Shown: piece by piece, positions 50,767 to 61,103 of the stretch
Numbering within the stretch: position 1 is the stretch's first letter
How the letters are laid out: each line of letters begins with the position of its first letter
NCBI GenBank assembly: GCA_964544055.1
Contig: CAZJAA010000012.1
Coordinates: forward strand, 6,354-70,353
Reading direction: 5' to 3'
Source: SIG299 sp964544055
GTDB lineage: Bacteria > Bacillota > Clostridia > Lachnospirales > Lachnospiraceae
Length of the DNA stretch: 64,000 nucleotides
Notes under the pieces: model-generated
Told to the model about the DNA's origin: nothing
What the model saw: only the letters and a program-made list of their open reading frames with translations
The model's database searches: none
Position numbers and translations under genes: made by a program

Positions 50767-51645
50767 ATGAATTTCACAGCAAAAATGACCGAACAGTATG
50801 TTCAGACAATGTATCAGAAAACAACAGAAACTACATACTCAAAAAATGGAAAGGCAGCCTCCAAAAAAAGTGATGCTTCTCATCGGAAAAGTGATGAAGC
50901 TGCTGTTTATGAAGGCAGCGTAAAAGAGCAGCCAAAGGCAACATATTCCAAGCCTATGTCGGTAGCACATAAAAAGGATGAAAAAGAAGATTTGCAGACA
51001 AAGCTGGATAAAACCTATGAAACATTAAGTGAGGAAGCAAAAGATTACCTTGCCTCTTTAAAAGAAAAATTCGGTGATATTGATTTTTTTGTAGCAGACT
51101 GTGCTACGGATGAAGAAATGAACCGTTATTTTGCTATGGGCACAAAGAAGTATTCCTGTGTAATCAGCTCTGAGTTAATCGAGCGGATGGCAACAGATGA
51201 AACAGCTCGTGAAAAATATGAAAAAATTATTGCAAATGCCGGTGAGCAGATAGAGGAAATGAAAGAAGCTGCTGTGGAAGAACTTGGAGAGGAAGCAGCA
51301 GAACAAATCAATTTTGTAGGATTTACTGTGGATGACAACGGCGTAGTGGAATACTTTGCAAAGCTGAAAGAAGGTAATGATTCATATTATGCAAAGTTAA
51401 AAGAAAAGCGTGCGGAAGAAAAAGAAGCAGAAAAGAAAGCAGAAGAAAAAAAGAGCGCACAGAAAAAGGAAGAAGAACATTGGCAGAAGAATCTGGATGG
51501 TGGGGAAGAAAAAACAGAACCGATGGATTCATTCTGGATAAAAGCGGATTCCAAGGAAGCTTTATTTGCGGCAATTCGCAAAAAATTAGGCATAGAAACA
51601 GTGGAAAAAGCACCGGATTTTGCGTTTGGTGGAGCAGAAAATTAA
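50767..51645 (+). CDS. DUF6033-family protein
   Basis: A 292-residue cytoplasmic protein rich in Lys and Glu, without signal peptide. FTAKMTEQYVQTMYQKT at the N-terminus, a structured middle (LSEEAKDYLASLKEKFGDIDFFVADCATDEEMNRYFAMGTKKYSCVISSELIERMA) and a long Lys/Glu helix (about 215-250) are visible; the middle resembles DUF6033 proteins of Lachnospiraceae, of unknown role. ATG 50767 follows AATGGAGAG, directly behind the pseudoknot element that may control it. Confidence 0.65.
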   Translation: MNFTAKMTEQYVQTMYQKTTETTYSKNGKAASKKSDASHRKSDEAAVYEGSVKEQPKATYSKPMSVAHKKDEKEDLQTKLDKTYETLSEEAKDYLASLKEKFGDIDFFVADCATDEEMNRYFAMGTKKYSCVISSELIERMATDETAREKYEKIIANAGEQIEEMKEAAVEELGEEAAEQINFVGFTVDDNGVVEYFAKLKEGNDSYYAKLKEKRAEEKEAEKKAEEKKSAQKKEEEHWQKNLDGGEEKTEPMDSFWIKADSKEALFAAIRKKLGIETVEKAPDFAFGGAEN

Positions 51646-51670
51646 TAAAAAAAGAAAATAAAAAAAACAC

Positions 51671-51705
51671 GAATGGGCATATTGGTACGATATGCCCATT
51701 TTTGT
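51671..51705 (+). terminator. Terminator after the DUF6033 gene
   Basis: AATGGGCATAT pairs with ATATGCCCATT (11 bp), followed by TTTT. Confidence 0.9.
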
Positions 51706-51788
51706 TCTATAAGAAGAATTTTTTGAGCATAATATTCTGATTGAAAGTTTGTATAATTTTAAAAAAAGAAATAAATGGTCAAACAATA

Positions 51789-51817
51789 TTGTAAAGAGGA
51801 AAGATTTGTGCTATAAT
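51789..51817 (+). promoter_or_regulatory. Promoter of the chemotaxis receptor gene
   Basis: TTGTAA (51789-51794), 17 bp, TATAAT (51812-51817). Confidence 0.7.
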
Positions 51818-51851
51818 TTTATACAAAAGATTATATGGGAGGAGTAGCAAC

Positions 51852-53870
51852 ATGAAAACTCAAAAAAGTAGCAAAGCAAAACGGATTTCTGAGCAGATTG
51901 TTTCCAAAAGTCTGCTTGCGGTAGGTGCTGTATTTGCTGCGGTGGCAGTACTGACACTTGTAATGTTGTTGTCGGTAACTATTTCGGCAAATGAGACAGA
52001 ACTTACACTTCAGTCAGAATCAGTAGCGTATCAACTGGCCGATTTCTTTGACCAGTATACAAGAATTACTGACCAGATGGCAGTAAATCCGCAAATGATT
52101 GAACTGTTTGAAAATTTCCCAAAGGGAGAAAAAATATCTGAACAGAAAAATTATGCAACGGTGTATGAAAATATCCTTAATATTGCAGACACGGATCCAA
52201 ATATCATTGCTGCATGGGTTGCAGATATTGATGCGAGCGGACTTGCACAGTCGGATGGATTTCTTTCTGCCGATGGTTGGGACGTTACTTCCCGTCCATG
52301 GTACGAATGTGTGGCACTTGGACATCATGTCCTGACCGAACCGTATATTGATGTCAGTACCGGGCAACTGATTTTAAGTGCTGCAACAGCATCCTACACC
52401 AAAGGTGGAAAAGCGGTCGGAGTGACCGGTCTTGATATTACCATGGAACAGATTACAGAAGTTCTGGATCAACAGGTGATTGGTAAGAATGGCTACGTTA
52501 TGTTGTTTTCTGCAGATGGAACATTGATCTATCATCCGGAGGATGAGCAGATTCAGAAAAATGTAGCAGAGATGGAATGTTCCGATAATCTGGTTCAGGC
52601 AGTTAATGATGCAAAGGCAGAGTTCTTAAAGTATAAGGCATCAGGTAAAACAAAATACGGCTATGTAACTCCGGTTGGTGACACTGGCTTTATTGTTGTA
52701 AGTAGCCTGTCTTCTTCGGAATATTATTCCTCCCTGATTTCCATGATTATCATGCTGATTGTTGTATTTACGGCGGGCATTTTTATTGTCATCATTGCTA
52801 TGAAGAAAGTGGCAGCAAATATTGCAAGACCTGTCATGGAATTAAACGAAACCGCACAGAAACTTGCGGCAGGAAACTTAGATGTATCCCTTGAAATAAC
52901 TTCCGAAGATGAAATCGGAGAGCTTGGGCATTCAATTTCTGCAACCGTGAGTCGACTGAAAGAGTACATCAATTACATAGATGAAATTTCCGAAGTTCTT
53001 GACCGGCTTGCTGACGGAAAGCTTGTTTTCTCCTTGAAGTACAATTATGTAGGTGAATTCCAGAAGGTAAAAACAGCATTGTTGAATATTTCGTCTTCCA
53101 TGACCGATGTAATGGAAGGAATTACGGACAGTGCGGCACAGGTTTCCGGCGGTGCTGACGAACTCGCCAATGCATCCCAGAGTCTGGCTGAAAGCTCTCA
53201 GACACAGGCTGCAGCCGTAGAAGAACTGGTTGCAACATCAACAACAGTTACCGAACAGGTAGAAGAAAACAAGGAAGAAGCTGAAAAATCTGCCGGAAAG
53301 ACAAAAGAAGTAACGGAAATGATGGTTGTCAGTGAGCAGCGAATGAAAGAAATGTTCGATGCAATGATAAAAATTTAGGATGCTTCCAAGCAGGTGGTTG
53401 GAATTATTCAGACAATTGAAGATATTGCAAGTGAAACCAATTTGCTTGCGCTGAATGCCTCTATTGAGGCTGCCAGAGCAGGAGATGCCGGTCGTGGCTT
53501 TGCCGTGGTAGCAGGAGAAATCGGAAGTCTTGCTGAAGAAAGCGCAAAGGCAGTTAATACAACCCGCAGCCTGATTGGTATATCCCTGGATGAAATCGAA
53601 CACGGTACACAGATGGCACATGAAGTAGAAGCATCTATCCGTGCTTCGGTAGAAGCAGTGGAAGAAGTAAACCGGATGATTCAGAAAACAGCAGAGAACG
53701 CAGTTTATCAGGCTCAGAATATGGAGCAGATACGTCAGGGCATAGAAGATATTTCCACTGCCATTCAGGAAAGCTCAGCAGTAGCAGAGGAAAGCTCGGC
53801 AACTTCTGAAGAACTGGCAGCACAGGCAATGACTTTGAGCGAATTGGTACAACGATTTGAATTAAAGTAG
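51852..53870 (+). pseudogene. Methyl-accepting chemotaxis protein interrupted by a TAG codon
   Basis: A receptor of about 672 residues in one frame with an internal TAG at 53376-53378. Order: TM1 (about 19-45), dCache-type external sensor with RPWYECVALGHHVLTEPYIDVSTGQL, TM2 (about 295-317), HAMP, then the MCP signalling domain. The stop falls in AMIKI-stop-DASKQVVGIIQTIEDIASETNLLALNASIEAARAG, where relatives have Ser; a TCG to TAG change would explain it. The hairpin tip that contacts CheA/CheW lies after the stop, so the truncated product cannot signal normally. The remaining frame to 53870 is intact. Confidence 0.9.
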
Positions 53871-53938
53871 AACAGTGGATAAACGGGAATAGAATTGCCG
53901 TTGTCTGCAAGGTATGAGAAATAATAATATGGATAGAA

Positions 53939-53978
53939 GTAAGAGGAACTGCGAGCCGCCGGTTCCTTTTACTTTTTT
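53939..53978 (+). terminator. Terminator after the chemotaxis receptor gene
   Basis: GTAAGAGGAAC pairs with GTTCCTTTTAC (one G-U pair), followed by six T. Confidence 0.8.
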
Positions 53979-54072
53979 CTGAAAAAAAGACTTTTTTTTT
54001 TGCTGGGAAAGTGGTATGATGTAAAGACTGTAATCAGAAACAGGACTACATAAGAACATAAGGAGAACTGAC

Positions 54073-55866
54073 ATGAGAGAAGTAAAATGGGCATTTTCTT
54101 TCGTAAGAGGAAAAAACATGGCACTGATGGTGGCAACCTGGTTATCAGGTATTGTATTTACAATACTGCTGACAATTGAACCACAAATTATCAGTCATAT
54201 TGTAGATGATATTTTCAGACCAATGTTTTCGGACTCATCTATAAAAACAGAGGATGTACTGGCAGAGATTATTCCGCTTTTGCTTTTAGCACTTGGCATT
54301 ATAATTACTCGTGCTGCCCTGAAATTCTGGGCGAATGTAAAGAGGGATGAGGTGGCTTATCGTGCGATTGTGATTTTAAGAAAAGAATTGTATGAAAAAG
54401 TTGGTGCACAAAGCCGTGGTTTCTTTATGAAGAATCGTTCCGGTGACCTTATTAATAAATGTACCGGTGACCTTGACATGGTACGCCACTTTATGTCATG
54501 GGTTTCTTATAATATTTTTGAATGTGTACTTATGGTCGTAGTCGTATTGATTGTATTTTTTAGCATCAGCTGGGAATTTACTATGTGTCTGATGGCAATT
54601 TCTCCAGTGGCGTTTATCACGGCTATTCGTATGGGAAAAGTGGTACGTCCGATTTTCGGCAATGCTAGGACACAGCTATCTCGATTAAATACGATGGTAC
54701 AGGAAAACATCAGCGGCAACCGGGTGGTGCGCGCATTTTGCCGGGAACCATTTGAAATTGAAAAATTTGATAAGGAAAATGAAAAATATTACGAACTCCA
54801 GCTGGAAGGCAACCGTGTATGGGTAAAATATGCCCCAATTTTGGAAACAACCGCCAATATTATGAACAGTTGTGCAGTGATTATCGGAGCAGTTTTATGT
54901 ATTTATGAACGTATTACACTTGGAGATTTAGTTATTTTTACGTCTCTTTCCTGGATGTTAAATAACCCGATGCAGCAGCTTGGCTTTTTTATCAATGATT
55001 TACAGCGTTTTCTGGCAAGCTGTGAAAGAGTACATGAACTGTATGATATGGATACGGAAATTAAAAGTCCAAAGAATCCTGTAACCAAAGAAATTCTTGG
55101 AGAAATCACGTTAAAAAATGTAACAATTTCCTATGATGGAGACGAAATTTTAAAAGATATTAACCTGCATATTCCTGCGGGGGCTACGGTTGGAATTATG
55201 GGAGCTACCGGATCTGGTAAGACAACACTGCTCAATATAATTACACGATTTACGGATGTAACCAAGGGAAGTGTATTGATTGACGGAATTGACGTGAAAA
55301 AGTATGATTTGCAGCATCTGCGCCGGAATATCGGTGTGGCTTTGCAGGATGTCTTTTTATTCTCTGACACAGCAGCAGCCAATATTGCATATGGTGTACC
55401 GGATATTTCCTTGGAAGAAGTAAAAAAAGCAGCAGTGGATGCAGATGCAGACAGCTTTGTGTCAAAACTTCCGGAAGGCTACGATACGATTGTCGGAGAA
55501 CGCGGCATGGGGCTGTCCGGCGGTCAGAAGCAGCGTCTTGCACTGGCCAGGGCACTTGCCATGAATGCTCCGATTCTGATGCTTGACGATACAACCTCCG
55601 CGGTAGATTTGGAAACGGAAAAATACATTCAGGAGCATATTGCAAAAAGAGAGAAAAAGGCAACGAAGCTAATTGTTGCTCAACGAATTACAGCGGTAAA
55701 AAATGCAGATTTTATTGTTGTGCTAGAAAATGGCCAGATTACTGAGCAGGGTACACATAAAGAACTTTTGGAGAAGAAAGGATATTATTCTAAGATTTAC
55801 CGCATTCAACAGGGACTGGCAGGCAAGGAAGAAATTGCAGCAGCTCTGAAAGGAGGTGCATTCTGA
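54073..55866 (+). CDS. ABC exporter half-transporter, subunit 1
   Basis: A 597-residue permease-ATPase fusion. Six hydrophobic spans occupy about residues 15-310; the nucleotide domain has Walker A GATGSGKTT (about 378-386), the Q-loop LQDVFLFSD, signature LSGGQKQ and Walker B LMLDDTTSAVD. The Walker B end is D-D-T rather than D-E-x, so the catalytic glutamate is replaced by Asp, a sign of the degenerate site of a heterodimeric exporter. The partner gene overlaps its stop codon. Substrate (drug or lipid) is unknown. Confidence 0.9.
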   Translation: MREVKWAFSFVRGKNMALMVATWLSGIVFTILLTIEPQIISHIVDDIFRPMFSDSSIKTEDVLAEIIPLLLLALGIIITRAALKFWANVKRDEVAYRAIVILRKELYEKVGAQSRGFFMKNRSGDLINKCTGDLDMVRHFMSWVSYNIFECVLMVVVVLIVFFSISWEFTMCLMAISPVAFITAIRMGKVVRPIFGNARTQLSRLNTMVQENISGNRVVRAFCREPFEIEKFDKENEKYYELQLEGNRVWVKYAPILETTANIMNSCAVIIGAVLCIYERITLGDLVIFTSLSWMLNNPMQQLGFFINDLQRFLASCERVHELYDMDTEIKSPKNPVTKEILGEITLKNVTISYDGDEILKDINLHIPAGATVGIMGATGSGKTTLLNIITRFTDVTKGSVLIDGIDVKKYDLQHLRRNIGVALQDVFLFSDTAAANIAYGVPDISLEEVKKAAVDADADSFVSKLPEGYDTIVGERGMGLSGGQKQRLALARALAMNAPILMLDDTTSAVDLETEKYIQEHIAKREKKATKLIVAQRITAVKNADFIVVLENGQITEQGTHKELLEKKGYYSKIYRIQQGLAGKEEIAAALKGGAF

Positions 55867-57638
55867 TGGCAAGAAATAAATATGATGTAGATGAAAAGCT
55901 GGACTCTAAATTTGATATCACGCAGCTGATACGAAGCATGGTATATGTAAAACGTTATGGGAAACTGTTTGCAGCAGCCTTTGCTTTCAGTATGGTTTCT
56001 ATTGTCTGCGGTTTGTTGCTGCCTTTATTTACACAGAATGCCATTGACGAATACATACCAAATAAGGATGTACGTTCTCTGGTGGTTGCCGGTACGGCAA
56101 TAATTGTTACTATAATTTTACAGGCAATCTGTAATAAAAAGCGTTCGCGTGCGACAGCAAAAGCAGGTCAGGCAATTATCCGAGATATCCGGCGCGACCT
56201 GTTTGTCCATTTGCAGGAACTTCCGTTTGACTACTTTGACAGCCGACCGCACGGAAAAATTCTGGTGCGTGTGGTGAACTATGTAAATTCCGTATCTGAC
56301 TTTTTAACCAATGGTATGATTAATATGGTGCTGGAAGCCTTAAGCCTACTTATTATTGCCGGCTTTATGCTGTATATGCATCCGGGCTTGTCCTTAGTGG
56401 TTTTTTCAGGAATTCCTTTTTTTGTCATTTACTTGTTTGCCATTAAGGGAGTTCAGCGGAGAGCCTGGCAGATGCAGGCAAATAAGCAGTCTAACTATAC
56501 GGCTTATCTGTCTGAAAGCATTAATGGAGAGCGGGTTACCCAGAGCTTTGCAAGAGAAGAGCATAACAGCGGCATCAATCAGGGGCTTTCCTTAGAAGCA
56601 AAGAATGCCTTTATGAAAGCAGTGACGGTTAATCACAGTATCTGGCCAATAACGCTGATTTTGACAAAAATAACAGCATATGCCTTGTATATTGTCGGTA
56701 TCATTTATTTCAGAGAAAGTCTGGAAGTCGGTGTAATTATTGCCATGACAAGCTATGCCAGCCGTTTCTGGCAGCCAATCCAGAATATCAGCAGTAATTA
56801 CAACCAGCTGATTAACACAGTTTCTTATCTGGAGCGTATTTTCCAGTTGATGGACGAACCGGTTTCGGTTACGGATGAACCGGATGCAAAAGCTTTACCG
56901 GAAATTCAAGGCGATGTGAAGTTCAACCATGTCGTTTTTGAATATGAAAATGACCGCCCAATTTTAAAGGATGTAAGTTTTCATGCAAAACCGGGAGAAA
57001 GCATTGCGCTGGTTGGACCGACCGGAGCAGGAAAATCAACAATTGTCAATCTGGTTTCCCGATTTTATAATATAAAAAGTGGTGAAGTACTGATTGATGA
57101 TTTTGATATTGCTAAGGCAACCTTAAAATCGATTCGAAGCCAGATGGGAATTATGCTTCAGGATACGTTTATTTTTTCCGGAACCATTATCGAAAATATC
57201 CGTTATGGACGTTTGGATGCGACAGATGAAGAATGTATTGCTGCCGCAAAACAGGTGTATGCCGACGAATTTATCAGCCGATTGCCGGAAGGCTATTATA
57301 CACAGGTTAACGAACGTGGAGATGTGCTGTCAGCCGGTCAGCGTCAGCTATTATCTTTTGCCAGAACGCTGCTCAGCAATCCTAAAATATTGATTTTGGA
57401 TGAGGCAACCTCATCGATTGATACAAATACAGAGCTTCTGGTACAGGAGGGAATTAAGAAGTTGCTGAAAAATCGTACTTCCTTTATCGTGGCACACCGG
57501 ATTTCTACGATTAAGGGCTGTGACCGGATTATGTATATCAGCGATGGTCAGATTGCAGAAAGCGGCAGTCATCAGGAACTTATGGAAAAGAAAGGATATT
57601 ACTTCCAATTGTATAATTCTCAACTGACAAACGAATAG
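55866..57638 (+). CDS. ABC exporter half-transporter, subunit 2
   Basis: A 590-residue permease-ATPase fusion. The membrane domain spans about 30-320; the ATPase has GPTGAGKST (Walker A), LQDTFIFSG (Q-loop), LSAGQRQ (signature with Ala in place of Gly) and Walker B ILDEATSSID with the catalytic Glu. With subunit 1 it would form a heterodimer having one consensus and one degenerate site. Its ATG overlaps the previous stop (TGATG) with an AAAGGAGG site. Substrate unknown. Confidence 0.9.
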   Translation: MARNKYDVDEKLDSKFDITQLIRSMVYVKRYGKLFAAAFAFSMVSIVCGLLLPLFTQNAIDEYIPNKDVRSLVVAGTAIIVTIILQAICNKKRSRATAKAGQAIIRDIRRDLFVHLQELPFDYFDSRPHGKILVRVVNYVNSVSDFLTNGMINMVLEALSLLIIAGFMLYMHPGLSLVVFSGIPFFVIYLFAIKGVQRRAWQMQANKQSNYTAYLSESINGERVTQSFAREEHNSGINQGLSLEAKNAFMKAVTVNHSIWPITLILTKITAYALYIVGIIYFRESLEVGVIIAMTSYASRFWQPIQNISSNYNQLINTVSYLERIFQLMDEPVSVTDEPDAKALPEIQGDVKFNHVVFEYENDRPILKDVSFHAKPGESIALVGPTGAGKSTIVNLVSRFYNIKSGEVLIDDFDIAKATLKSIRSQMGIMLQDTFIFSGTIIENIRYGRLDATDEECIAAAKQVYADEFISRLPEGYYTQVNERGDVLSAGQRQLLSFARTLLSNPKILILDEATSSIDTNTELLVQEGIKKLLKNRTSFIVAHRISTIKGCDRIMYISDGQIAESGSHQELMEKKGYYFQLYNSQLTNE

Positions 57639-57656
57639 AAAGAGGTGGAACAACCA

Positions 57657-58787
57657 ATGACAGACTTGTCAAAGTCCAGGGAAAGTATTGACCGAATCGA
57701 CAGGAAAATAGTGGAATTGTTTGAAGAACGTATGAAAGTAGCAGGTGATGTGGCAGAATATAAGCGAAGCACTGGAAAAAAGGTATTTGATCCGGAAAGA
57801 GAAGCAGAGAAGCTTGAAGTTTTAAGCACCATGGCATCTACCGGTTTTAATGAAAGAGCTATTCGAGAGCTTTTTTCACAAATTATGTCCATCAGCAGAA
57901 AGTATCAGTACAGTCTTTTAACAGAACAGGGTGAAAAATTTGAAGAACTGAGAGAACTTCCTAAAACCAAAGAAACCAGAGTATGTTTTTTTGGAGCACC
58001 CGGCTCTTACTCGGAGCAGGCAATGGAAGAATGCTTCGGAACCGATGTAACAAGCTTTCCGGCAGCTACATTTAAAGAGGTTATGGAGATAGTGCAAAGC
58101 CAAAAGGCAGATTTTGGAGTGCTTCCGATTGAAAACAGCACAACCGGAGGCATTACGGACAGCTATGATTTGTTAATGGAGTATGATAACTATCTGGTTG
58201 GTGAGCATATTGTTAAAATAGAGCATGCCTTGCTTGGAGTACCGGGAGCAGACATAGAGAATATCTGCAAGGTATATTCGCACTCTCAGGGACTTAGCCA
58301 GTGCAAACGTTTTTTCGACGAGCATCCTAAAATTCGTCCGGCAGTCTCCGGCAGCACATCAGAAAGTGCTCGAAAGGTAATGGAAGAGGGCAACGTGTCT
58401 CTTGCAGCAATTGCGAGCAAAAGAGCTGCGGAAATTTACGGTCTGGATATTCTTGCCGAGTGCTTGAATACGGAAAATGTTAATTCTACCAGATTTATTA
58501 TTATTTCAAATAAAAGGCATTTTTTGCCTACTGCAAATAAAATCAGCATTTGCTTTGAACTTCCGCATGAATCGGGAAGTCTGTACAAAATGTTAAGTCA
58601 TATTATGTACAATAATTTAAATATGACCAAGATTGAATCACGTCCAATTCCGGGGCGAAGCTTTGAATACCGTTTCTTTGTGGATTTTGAGGGCAGAATT
58701 ACGGATGCGGCAGTGCGGAATACTTTAAATGGAATGAAAGAAGAGGCATCCAGATTAAAAATTCTTGGTAATATCGCTGCAAAATAG
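57657..58787 (+). CDS. pheA: Bifunctional chorismate mutase / prephenate dehydratase
   Basis: A 376-residue P-protein of phenylalanine synthesis. An AroQ chorismate mutase domain is at about residues 1-85 (SRESIDRIDRKIVELFEERMKVAGDVAEYK). The prephenate dehydratase domain follows with GAPGSYSEQAM, FGVLPIENSTTG and the catalytic NSTRFIII near residue 280. A C-terminal ACT domain carries ESGSLYKML and ESRPIPGRSFEYRFF, the Phe-binding feedback site. ATG 57657 follows AAAGAGG; a GTG at 57645 would add four residues. Confidence 0.95.
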   Translation: MTDLSKSRESIDRIDRKIVELFEERMKVAGDVAEYKRSTGKKVFDPEREAEKLEVLSTMASTGFNERAIRELFSQIMSISRKYQYSLLTEQGEKFEELRELPKTKETRVCFFGAPGSYSEQAMEECFGTDVTSFPAATFKEVMEIVQSQKADFGVLPIENSTTGGITDSYDLLMEYDNYLVGEHIVKIEHALLGVPGADIENICKVYSHSQGLSQCKRFFDEHPKIRPAVSGSTSESARKVMEEGNVSLAAIASKRAAEIYGLDILAECLNTENVNSTRFIIISNKRHFLPTANKISICFELPHESGSLYKMLSHIMYNNLNMTKIESRPIPGRSFEYRFFVDFEGRITDAAVRNTLNGMKEEASRLKILGNIAAK

Positions 58788-58813
58788 TGATAAAATAGTG
58801 CATGGAGGGTGTC

Positions 58814-59938
58814 ATGGCAAATTTACTTGATTATCTCAACTGGAGGGGCGACCTGACGTTTGATGAAGCAGAATTTAACGAAGTGGACAGTCTGGTTCTG
58901 GCATGGCTTTCTTATGTGGAGCTGGATGGAATTGTACCTTCGGTGATTTCTGAAACAGAGGCAATTACCTTTGAAAAAGCAGCCGAGTTGTTTGAAGCAA
59001 CGCACGACATAGAAAAAATTCTGCAAGAAACCGTATCATCAACAAAAACCAGTGCCCTCATGCTACAGAAAATGGCACATAGTAGACGCTTTTGTTCTGT
59101 AAAATTGACAGGTTTTGTAAATCAGATTGACTATAAACAGGAAACCCAGTTCTGTGCCATGACAGTACTGCTTAAGAAAAATCGGGCTGCGGTTGTTTTT
59201 CGCGGCACGGACGGATATTTAGTCAGTTGGAAAGAAGATTTTAATATGAGTTTTCTTCCGGTGATTCCTTCCCAAAATATGGCACTGGCGTATCTGGAGC
59301 ATGCCGCAGAAATCATGAAAGGAAAAGCTTATATATGCGGTCATTCCAAAGGCGGTAATCTTGCAGTATATGCCGGTGTCAGGGCATCTTACCGTGTCAG
59401 AAGAAAAATTCTTGCTATTTATAATCATGATGGCCCTGGTTTTTACGACATAAACGGTCTTGGAGCTGCTTATGAGGAAATGTTGCCCAGAATTCATTCG
59501 TTTGTGCCAGAAACGGCGGTGGTAGGGATGCTCCTGGAACATGCCGGAGAACAGATTGTTGTAAAAAGCAATGGAAGGGGACTTTCTCAGCACGATGCCA
59601 TGTCGTGGGAAGTACTGGGTGCAAAGTTTGTGACGGTAGACAGTGTTTCTGATACCAGTCGGGTTGTCAACGATATATTAAAAAATTGGCTGCGAGAGAC
59701 ATCCAAGGAAGAACGCGAGGTATTTGTCGATACCCTGTATAAAGTTCTGGAAGCATCTCAGGCAAGAAGTATTGATGATTTAAATGCTGAAAAAGGTCGT
59801 GTTGCCAATGTGGTACTAAAAGAAATTGGCGGACTTTCCAAAGAAACAAAACAGATGCTTGGAAAAACCATTTCTGCCCTTTTTAAAGAAGGAAACCAGG
59901 TAATTAAATCGAACAGAAGCAGCAAAAAAAATAAATAG
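58814..59938 (+). CDS. Mbeg1-like DUF2974 alpha/beta hydrolase
   Basis: A 374-residue member of the Mbeg1-like DUF2974 family. The lipase-type nucleophile elbow GHSKGGNLAVYAG (about residue 177) and an upstream AAVVFRGTDGYLVSWKEDFNMSF block point to a serine-hydrolase fold, with a likely His near SQHDAMSWEV. Substrate unknown; no signal peptide, so it should act in the cytoplasm. ATG 58814 has GGAGGG upstream, while an ATG at 58802 overlaps that site. It follows pheA by 26 bp and may be read with it. Confidence 0.82.
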   Translation: MANLLDYLNWRGDLTFDEAEFNEVDSLVLAWLSYVELDGIVPSVISETEAITFEKAAELFEATHDIEKILQETVSSTKTSALMLQKMAHSRRFCSVKLTGFVNQIDYKQETQFCAMTVLLKKNRAAVVFRGTDGYLVSWKEDFNMSFLPVIPSQNMALAYLEHAAEIMKGKAYICGHSKGGNLAVYAGVRASYRVRRKILAIYNHDGPGFYDINGLGAAYEEMLPRIHSFVPETAVVGMLLEHAGEQIVVKSNGRGLSQHDAMSWEVLGAKFVTVDSVSDTSRVVNDILKNWLRETSKEEREVFVDTLYKVLEASQARSIDDLNAEKGRVANVVLKEIGGLSKETKQMLGKTISALFKEGNQVIKSNRSSKKNK

Positions 59939-59951
59939 TACAGACACTGAT

Positions 59952-60007
59952 ACCTCCCGGATGAGTATATTGAAATCATAGTCAATCTTACTTACCGGGA
60001 GGTTTTT
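59952..60007 (+). terminator. Hairpin overlapping the ribosome site of the next gene
   Basis: ACCTCCCGG (59952-59960) pairs with CCGGGAGGT (59995-60003), followed by TTTT and the ATG at 60008. The right arm includes the GGGAGG ribosome site, so the structure may both end upstream transcription and hide the start of the lipoprotein gene. Confidence 0.7.
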
Positions 60008-61000
60008 ATGAAAAGAAAATGTGTTGTTGTTTTACTGATTGCGGCAATGCTTTGTATGATGCTTACAGCTTGTGGAAAAAAAGATGGAATGACCAAAGTT
60101 CAACTGACTGAGGTAGCACATTCCATTTTTTATGCACCAATGTATGTGGCAATTGAGGAAGGGTATTTTGAAGAAGAAGGAATTGAATTGACACTTGTTA
60201 ATGGGCTTGGTGCAGATAAGACGATGACGGCGGTGTTATCCGGTGAATCGGAAATTGGTTTTATGGGTTCGGAAGCTTCGGTGTATGTTTATAATGAAGG
60301 TGCAGAAGATTATGTTGTAAACTTTGCCCAGCTGACACAGCGTGCCGGAAACTTTCTTGTCTCCAGAGAAAAAGAAGATAATTTTTCCATGACGGATTTG
60401 AAAGGGAAAACGGTGCTTGGCGGAAGAAAGGGCGGTATGCCGCAAATGGTATTTGAGTATATTCTGAAAAAATACGGAATGGATCCTGCCGAGGATTTAA
60501 CAATCATTACAAATATTGATTTTGGCATGACAGCTCAGGCATTTGCTGGCGGAAACGGAGAATATACGGTGGAATTTGAACCATCAGCAACAGCACTGGA
60601 AATTGAGGGAACCGGTTATGTAGTTTCGTCTTTGGGCGTTGAAAGCGGATATGTGCCATACACCGCATTTTCTGCGAAAAAAAGCTATATAGAAAAAAAT
60701 CCGGAAGTAATTCAGGGAATGGTCAATGCTTTGCAGAAAGGTATGGATTATGTAAACAGCCATACACCAAAGGAAATTTCAAAAATAATCCAGCCGCAGT
60801 TTGCAGAAACAGAAATTGATACACTGGAAACGATTATTACAAGATATTATGAACAGGACACATGGAAAGAAAATCTTGTTTTTGAACAGGATTCCTTTAC
60901 GCTACTGCTTGATATTCTGGAAAGTGCAGGAGAACTGGAAAAACGACCTCCGTATGAGGACTTAGTTGATAATACCTTTTCAAACAAAGCAGTGAAGTAA
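60008..61000 (+). CDS. NMT1/SsuA-type ABC substrate-binding lipoprotein
   Basis: A 330-residue binding protein with a lipoprotein signal (LMLTACG region, Cys at about residue 22). VAHSIFYAPMYVAIEEGYFEEEGIELTLVNGLGADKTM is typical of the NMT1/SsuA/ThiY group that binds pyrimidine precursors, sulfonates or nitrate. LKGKTVLGGRKGGMPQMVFEYILKKYG follows. No permease or ATPase gene is adjacent, so its transporter is encoded elsewhere. Its ribosome site lies in a hairpin arm. Ligand unknown. Confidence 0.85.
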   Translation: MKRKCVVVLLIAAMLCMMLTACGKKDGMTKVQLTEVAHSIFYAPMYVAIEEGYFEEEGIELTLVNGLGADKTMTAVLSGESEIGFMGSEASVYVYNEGAEDYVVNFAQLTQRAGNFLVSREKEDNFSMTDLKGKTVLGGRKGGMPQMVFEYILKKYGMDPAEDLTIITNIDFGMTAQAFAGGNGEYTVEFEPSATALEIEGTGYVVSSLGVESGYVPYTAFSAKKSYIEKNPEVIQGMVNALQKGMDYVNSHTPKEISKIIQPQFAETEIDTLETIITRYYEQDTWKENLVFEQDSFTLLLDILESAGELEKRPPYEDLVDNTFSNKAVK

Positions 61001-61052
61001 GTATTTGATGTAAATATTTTTTGCATGGATACTGTGGAAAGCAGACAGACAA

Positions 61053-61100
61053 AACCAGCGTATGCTGTGGTAAAATCAGGCAGCATACGCTGGTTGGCTG
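61053..61100. terminator. Bidirectional terminator
   Basis: AACCAGCGTATGCTG (61053-61067) pairs perfectly with CAGCATACGCTGGTT (61081-61095), with a T run on the plus side. It separates the convergent lipoprotein and acidic membrane-protein genes. Confidence 0.88.
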
Positions 61101-61103
61101 TTT

